A DNA stretch of 8,632 bases from positions 1 through 8,632 of the forward strand of contig PKWQ01000409.1 of the NCBI GenBank assembly GCA_003133265.1, read 5' to 3'. The stretch is from Acetobacteraceae bacterium. GTDB lineage: Bacteria > Pseudomonadota > Alphaproteobacteria > Acetobacterales > Acetobacteraceae. The notes below the pieces were generated by a model that searched no databases, had not been told where the DNA came from, and saw nothing but the letters and a program-made list of their open reading frames with translations. Positions 5,464-8,632 of this stretch are shown here, piece by piece. The position numbers and the translations under genes are program-made. How positions within the stretch are numbered: position 1 is the first letter of the stretch; the number at the start of each line of letters is the position of its first letter.

Positions 5464-6597
5464 ATGACCGTGCCCCCATTCCATGTGCCGGCCCGCCCGC
5501 CCCGCGACACCCGCATGGACATCGTGCGCGGCTGGTTGCAGCTGACCATTTTCATGAGCCACGCCTTCGGCTCGTTCATCGGCGGCTGGTTCATCCACGG
5601 CGCATGGGGGCTGTCGGACAGCTCGGAACAGTTCGTCTTGCTCTCCGGCTTCACGCTGGGCAGCGTGTTCGCCCGCAAGGCGGCGCGCCAGGGCTGGCGG
5701 GCGGGGAGTGCTGACTTGCTGCGGCGGACGCTGCGGCTGTATCGCATCCATCTGCTGGTGGTCCTGCTGTTCGGGGTCATGGTCACGCTGGCCGGAATGA
5801 GCCGCCGCTTCCCCGATGAAGCCGAGGGGCTGGGCTGGGGCTTCATGCTGACCGATCCGCTGCACGCGATCCCCGCCGCGCTGACCATGCTGTATCAGCC
5901 CGCCTTCATGGGCATCCTGCCGGTGTTCATCTGGTGCATGCTGCTGCTGCCCGGCTTCGCGGCGCTGGAGGCGCGCTATGGCGACCGGGCGCTGCTTGCC
6001 GCCGTGGCGCTGTATGCCGCCGCCTGGCTGCTCCCGCTCTGGCCGCCCAGCCTGGGGCCGGACACCGGGATCGGCTTCAACCCCTTCGCCTGGCAGATGC
6101 TGTATCTCACCGGCGCCTGGCTCGGCCGCCGGGCGCTGTATCACGGCCGCGCGCTGCCGCGCTGGCGCTGGGGCTTTGCCGTGGCGGTGCCGATCCTGCT
6201 GCTGGGGCTGGCGTTGCGGCTGTCCTGGTACGGTTTTGCCCCGTGGCCGGCATTGCTGCCCGAGGACACGCTGGTCACCGGCAAGGAGGGGCTGGCGCCG
6301 CTCAGGGTGCTGCATGCGCTGGCGCTGGCCTGGACCGTGGGCATGCTGCTGCCGAGGGACGCGGACTGGATGCACCGCCCCCTGTTCCGCTGGCTGGCCG
6401 CGATCGGCCGGCACAGCCTGGAGGTATTCTGCCTGGGCCTGTTCCTGTCCTGGGGGGCGAGTGCGGCGTTCCGGCTTTGGCCCGGCCATTGGTGGCTGGA
6501 CCCGCTGCTGATCCTGGCCGGTTTCGTGGCGCTGGCGGCGTTTGGCGGGATGCTGGACCACCGGCGGATGGTGCATCGCCCGGCGGTGGCGGCGTAG
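5464..6597 (+). CDS. opgC: OpgC-domain membrane acyltransferase
   Basis: A 377-residue polytopic inner-membrane protein with about ten hydrophobic segments. It matches the OpgC family, relatives of acyltransferase-3 proteins that in characterised members add succinyl groups to osmoregulated periplasmic glucans. Family-like blocks in order: R-D-x-R-x-D-x-x-R-G (14-23); His33 in the first membrane segment; D-S-S-E-Q-F-V-L-L-S-G-F (52-63); Y-Q-P-x-F-M-G-I-L-P-V-F; G-F-N-P-F-A-W-Q-M-L-Y-L-T-G-A-W (204-219); L-R-V-L-H-A-L-A-L-A-W; and G-R-H-S-L-E-V-F-C-L-G-L-F-L-S near the C-terminus. The first ATG is preferred because Met18 would split the conserved R-D-x-R-x-D motif. It is the only plus-strand protein gene, divergent from dcd, with no opgG or opgH in view. 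The acyl donor and acceptor are therefore not established, and it could act on another glycan. Confidence 0.87.
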   Translation: MTVPPFHVPARPPRDTRMDIVRGWLQLTIFMSHAFGSFIGGWFIHGAWGLSDSSEQFVLLSGFTLGSVFARKAARQGWRAGSADLLRRTLRLYRIHLLVVLLFGVMVTLAGMSRRFPDEAEGLGWGFMLTDPLHAIPAALTMLYQPAFMGILPVFIWCMLLLPGFAALEARYGDRALLAAVALYAAAWLLPLWPPSLGPDTGIGFNPFAWQMLYLTGAWLGRRALYHGRALPRWRWGFAVAVPILLLGLALRLSWYGFAPWPALLPEDTLVTGKEGLAPLRVLHALALAWTVGMLLPRDADWMHRPLFRWLAAIGRHSLEVFCLGLFLSWGASAAFRLWPGHWWLDPLLILAGFVALAAFGGMLDHRRMVHRPAVAA

Positions 6598-6617
6598 CCG
6601 CCGGCTAGTTCATGGGG

Positions 6618-6797
6618 CTAGTCGGGCTTCGGTTCGGCGGCCTCGCGTACCCGGGACTGCTCCTTGCGCTTGCGCAGATTGGTCCGCAACGCCGCCGCCT
6701 GGCGTGCCTGCCTTGCCTGCTTGTCGGCCAGCGCCCGATCCGTGAGCGTGGGGCCGGTCCGGTCGGGTGCGGGACGTGGCGGTGGGTCTTTCTGCAT
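6618..6797 (-). CDS. Small basic hypothetical protein (59 aa)
   Basis: ATG at 6797-6795 to TAG at 6620-6618 gives a 59-residue protein. Residues 1-18 are rich in proline and charged residues. Residues about 19-54 form one likely amphipathic, strongly basic helix containing A-R-Q-A-R-Q-A-A-A-L-R-T-N-L-R-K-R-K-E-Q. I see no signal peptide or membrane segment. I recall similar short proteins with an A-L-R-x-N-L-R-R-R-K-x-Q core, annotated as hypothetical, in other alphaproteobacteria, often near murA; that is recollection, not a search. The function is unknown; nucleic-acid or ribosome binding would suit the charge but is only a guess. The start is uncertain: GGAGGA lies 14 nt upstream, rather far, and the frame stays open further upstream as a shadow across the tRNA and cobT. 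It converges with opgC (20-nt gap) and diverges from the tRNA gene. Confidence 0.7.
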   Translation of the reverse strand: MQKDPPPRPAPDRTGPTLTDRALADKQARQARQAAALRTNLRKRKEQSRVREAAEPKPD

Positions 6798-6804
6798 GGG
6801 TCGA

Positions 6805-6832
6805 AGAATTGTCCTCCACGCCGTCGCGTCAA
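6805..6832 (-). promoter_or_regulatory. Candidate promoter of the 59-aa gene
   Basis: On the minus strand CTTGACG gives a -35 TTGACG at 6827-6832, then a 16-bp spacer and AATTCT at 6805-6810 as a weak -10. Transcription would start about 7 nt further on, almost at the ATG (6797), predicting a leaderless or nearly leaderless mRNA. The -35 is good and the -10 matches only three of six consensus bases. Confidence 0.35.
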
Positions 6833-6856
6833 GTCCCGGAAATCGCGGTGGGGCGC

Positions 6857-6886
6857 TTGCGTCCAGGCGGGAGAGGAGGCTATACC
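6857..6886 (+). promoter_or_regulatory. tRNA-Thr promoter
   Basis: TTGCGT (-35, 6857-6862), an 18-bp spacer and TATACC (-10, 6881-6886) stand 22 nt before the tRNA, placing the start of transcription near 6893. The bases after the -10 (CCGCCGCCC) are all G or C, the kind of discriminator found at stable-RNA promoters under stringent control. Confidence 0.6.
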
Positions 6887-6908
6887 CCGCCGCCCGATGG
6901 CTCCCGGC

Positions 6909-6983
<75 letters not shown>

Positions 6984-7018
6984 GTTTTCCCGGCCGGGCC
7001 GATACGCGAGGCGGCCGA

Positions 7019-8632
7019 CTACATCACCAGCGCCGACCGCTCCGCCGATTCGCGGCCCCAGGCGGTCATCGCGTCTTCGTCGAACAGCTCGGTCAGCTTC
7101 TTCATCATCGTGCCGCCCAGCTCCTCGGCGTCCACGATGGTCACCGCGCGGCGGTAGTAGCGCGTTACGTCGTGGCCGATGCCGATGGCGATCAGCTCCA
7201 CCATGTCGCGGCTCTCGATGTCGTGGATCACCTCGCGCAGGTGCTTCTCCAGGTAGTTGCCCGGATTGACCGACAGCGTGCTGTCGTCCACCGGCGCACC
7301 GTCGCTGATCACCATCAGGATGCGCCGGTGTTCCGAGCGGCCGAGCAGGCGGCGATAGGCCCAGAGCAGCGCCTCGCCGTCGATATTCTCCTTCAGCAGC
7401 CCTTCGCGCAGCATCAGGCCGAGATTCTTGCGCGCGCGCCGCCAGGGCGCGTCGGCGGATTTGTAGACGATGTGGCGCAGATCGTTCAGCCGGCCGGGAT
7501 TGCGCGGCTTGCCGTCCTGCACCCATTTCTCGCGCGATTGCCCGCCCTTCCAGGCGCGGGTGGTGAAGCCGAGCACCTCCACCTTCACCGCGCAGCGCTC
7601 CAGCGTGCGGGCCAGGATGTCGCCGCACATCGCCGCCACCGTGATCGGCCGGCCGCGCATGGAGCCGGAATTGTCGATCAGCAGCGTCACCACCGTGTCG
7701 CGGAAATCGGTGTCCAGCTCGCGCTTGTAGGACAGCGCCAGCATCGGGTTGATGACGATCCGCGCCAGCCGGCCGGCGTCCAGGATGCCTTCGTCGAGGT
7801 CGAACTCCCAGGCGCGGGTCTGCTGCGCCATCAGCTTGCGCTGCAACCGGTTGGCGAGCTTGGAGATCACGCCTTGCAGATGCTGCAACTGCTGATCGAG
7901 CTGCTGGCGCAGGCGCGAAAGCTCGTCGGCGTCGCAGAGGTCCTCGGCGTCGGTCTCCTCGTCGTGCAGCCGCGTATAGGCGCGGTAGCCGGCTTCTGAA
8001 TCGGCCTGGTTGCGCTCGCGGCGCTGCTGCGGGCCGCCCGGACGGTCGTCGCCCTCGGCGGCGGCGGCGTCTTCCTCGGCATCCTCGCCGCTGTCGTCGT
8101 CGGCGGCCTCGCCCTCCATGTCCTCGGGCGAGGCGCCCAGCATGCTTTCGGCGTCGGACTCGGACTGACCCTCGCCGTCCTGGGAGTTGTCCTGCTGGCC
8201 GGACTGTTCCGCGCCGTCTTCGCCGTCTTCCTTGTTCTCGTCGGGTTCGGCGTCGGCTTCCGCCTCGGCCAGGTCCAGCGCCGCGAGCAGCTTGCGCGCC
8301 GCGCGGGCGAAGGCGCGCTGGTCCTCCTTGGTGCTGTCCAGCTCGGACAGCGCGGAGCGGGCGTCCTCGGTCAGGGAGTCACGCCAGAGGTCCAGCACGC
8401 GGCGCGCCGGTTCGGGCGGGGGTTCGCCGGACATCTGCTCGCGCGCCAGCAGGGCCAGTGCCGCGGCGATCGGCATCTGCTCCTTCCGCGTCATGCGGTC
8501 GTAGCCCTCGGCCTCGCATTCCTCGGTCAGCTTGGCGCGCAGGTTGGCGGACACGCCGGTCATGTTGCGCGCGCCGACGGTCTCCACGCGGGCCTGCTCG
8601 ATCGCGTCGTAGGCGTCGCGCGCCTCACGCTG
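7019..8632 (-). CDS. cobT: Cobaltochelatase subunit CobT (N-terminus beyond window)
   Basis: 537 residues are visible, and the frame stays open to the window edge, so roughly the first tenth or more of a usual CobT of about 600-640 residues is missing; the GTG at 8587 is internal. With CobN and the AAA+ subunit CobS, CobT inserts Co2+ into hydrogenobyrinic acid a,c-diamide in the aerobic (late cobalt insertion) cobalamin pathway. In order: a helical N-terminal part, E-Q-A-R-V-E-T-V-G-A-R-N-M; a long Asp/Glu-rich low-complexity linker (about 8035-8280); a glutamine-rich coiled-coil-like helix near 7850-7925; then a C-terminal von Willebrand A domain. The metal-binding MIDAS motif D-N-S-G-S-M is intact at 7658-7675, followed later by S-D-G-A-P-V-D-D. 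The protein ends R-S-A-L-V-M with TAG. No cobS is in the window; in relatives it usually precedes cobT, which would place it just beyond the right edge. Confidence 0.96.
   Translation of the reverse strand, partial: QREARDAYDAIEQARVETVGARNMTGVSANLRAKLTEECEAEGYDRMTRKEQMPIAAALALLAREQMSGEPPPEPARRVLDLWRDSLTEDARSALSELDSTKEDQRAFARAARKLLAALDLAEAEADAEPDENKEDGEDGAEQSGQQDNSQDGEGQSESDAESMLGASPEDMEGEAADDDSGEDAEEDAAAAEGDDRPGGPQQRRERNQADSEAGYRAYTRLHDEETDAEDLCDADELSRLRQQLDQQLQHLQGVISKLANRLQRKLMAQQTRAWEFDLDEGILDAGRLARIVINPMLALSYKRELDTDFRDTVVTLLIDNSGSMRGRPITVAAMCGDILARTLERCAVKVEVLGFTTRAWKGGQSREKWVQDGKPRNPGRLNDLRHIVYKSADAPWRRARKNLGLMLREGLLKENIDGEALLWAYRRLLGRSEHRRILMVISDGAPVDDSTLSVNPGNYLEKHLREVIHDIESRDMVELIAIGIGHDVTRYYRRAVTIVDAEELGGTMMKKLTELFDEDAMTAWGRESAERSALVM

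Noticed and set aside
5245..6576. A 443-codon minus-strand frame covering opgC
   Set aside because: It is antisense to opgC, rich in Gln/Arg/Pro, and overlaps the start of dcd. The plus-strand OpgC frame has clear family motifs and membrane segments.
6595..6607. Hairpin TAGCC-GCC-GGCTA at the end of opgC as a terminator
   Set aside because: The stem is only 5 bp, overlaps the stop codon, and no T-run follows on either strand.
6985..6998. TTTT followed by palindrome CCCGGCCGGG after the tRNA as a terminator
   Set aside because: The T-run precedes the stem rather than following it on the plus strand, and on the minus strand it reads as A-residues after the stem. The palindrome has no room for a loop unless the stem shortens to 3 bp.

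Overview
This very GC-rich window (by eye well above 60% G+C) reads as an ordinary chromosomal segment of an alphaproteobacterium, most likely a Rhodospirillales/Acetobacteraceae-type organism. The evidence is a short-form HisG (no C-terminal regulatory domain), the block dcd-murA-hisG-hisD-infA-maf-RNase E/G, a cobaltochelatase subunit of the aerobic cobalamin pathway, and CTTGAC-like -35 elements. The taxonomic call is an inference from gene content and order, not from a marker gene.

Layout. From 1 to 5330 seven genes lie head to tail on the minus strand. In transcription order they are dcd (dCTP deaminase), murA (first committed step of peptidoglycan synthesis), hisG and hisD (first and last steps of histidine synthesis), infA (translation initiation factor IF-1), maf (nucleotide pyrophosphatase) and an RNase E/G-family gene cut by the window edge. 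Junctions are tight: 3 nt between dcd and murA, 57 nt between murA and hisG, and 4-nt GTGA overlaps at hisG/hisD, infA/maf and maf/RNase E/G. The only gap in the block large enough for an internal promoter is the 93 nt between hisD and infA. It holds three helically phased TGACC repeats and a 7-bp dyad.

From 5331 to 5463 there is a divergent intergenic region with a perfect 18-bp palindrome. From 5464 to 6597 an OpgC-type membrane acyltransferase runs on the plus strand, the only protein gene on that strand. A 59-residue basic protein (minus, 6618-6797) follows. It is divergent from a tRNA-Thr(GGU) gene at 6909-6983 with a recognisable promoter. The tRNA is convergent with cobT (minus, 7019 to the window end), which is cut at its N-terminus.

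How the genes fit together: the block mixes housekeeping functions (DNA precursor supply, cell wall, histidine, translation initiation, nucleotide-pool cleaning, RNA processing) rather than forming one pathway. Every protein with a confident family call keeps the key residues that fall inside the window. I see no mobile element, CRISPR array, prophage or defence system, and no convincing new system. The points most worth a second look are small: regulatory DNA between hisD and infA and between dcd and opgC, the unusual opgC leader, the start of the 59-residue protein, and the divergent RNase E/G protein. No stretch longer than 135 bases lacks a gene.
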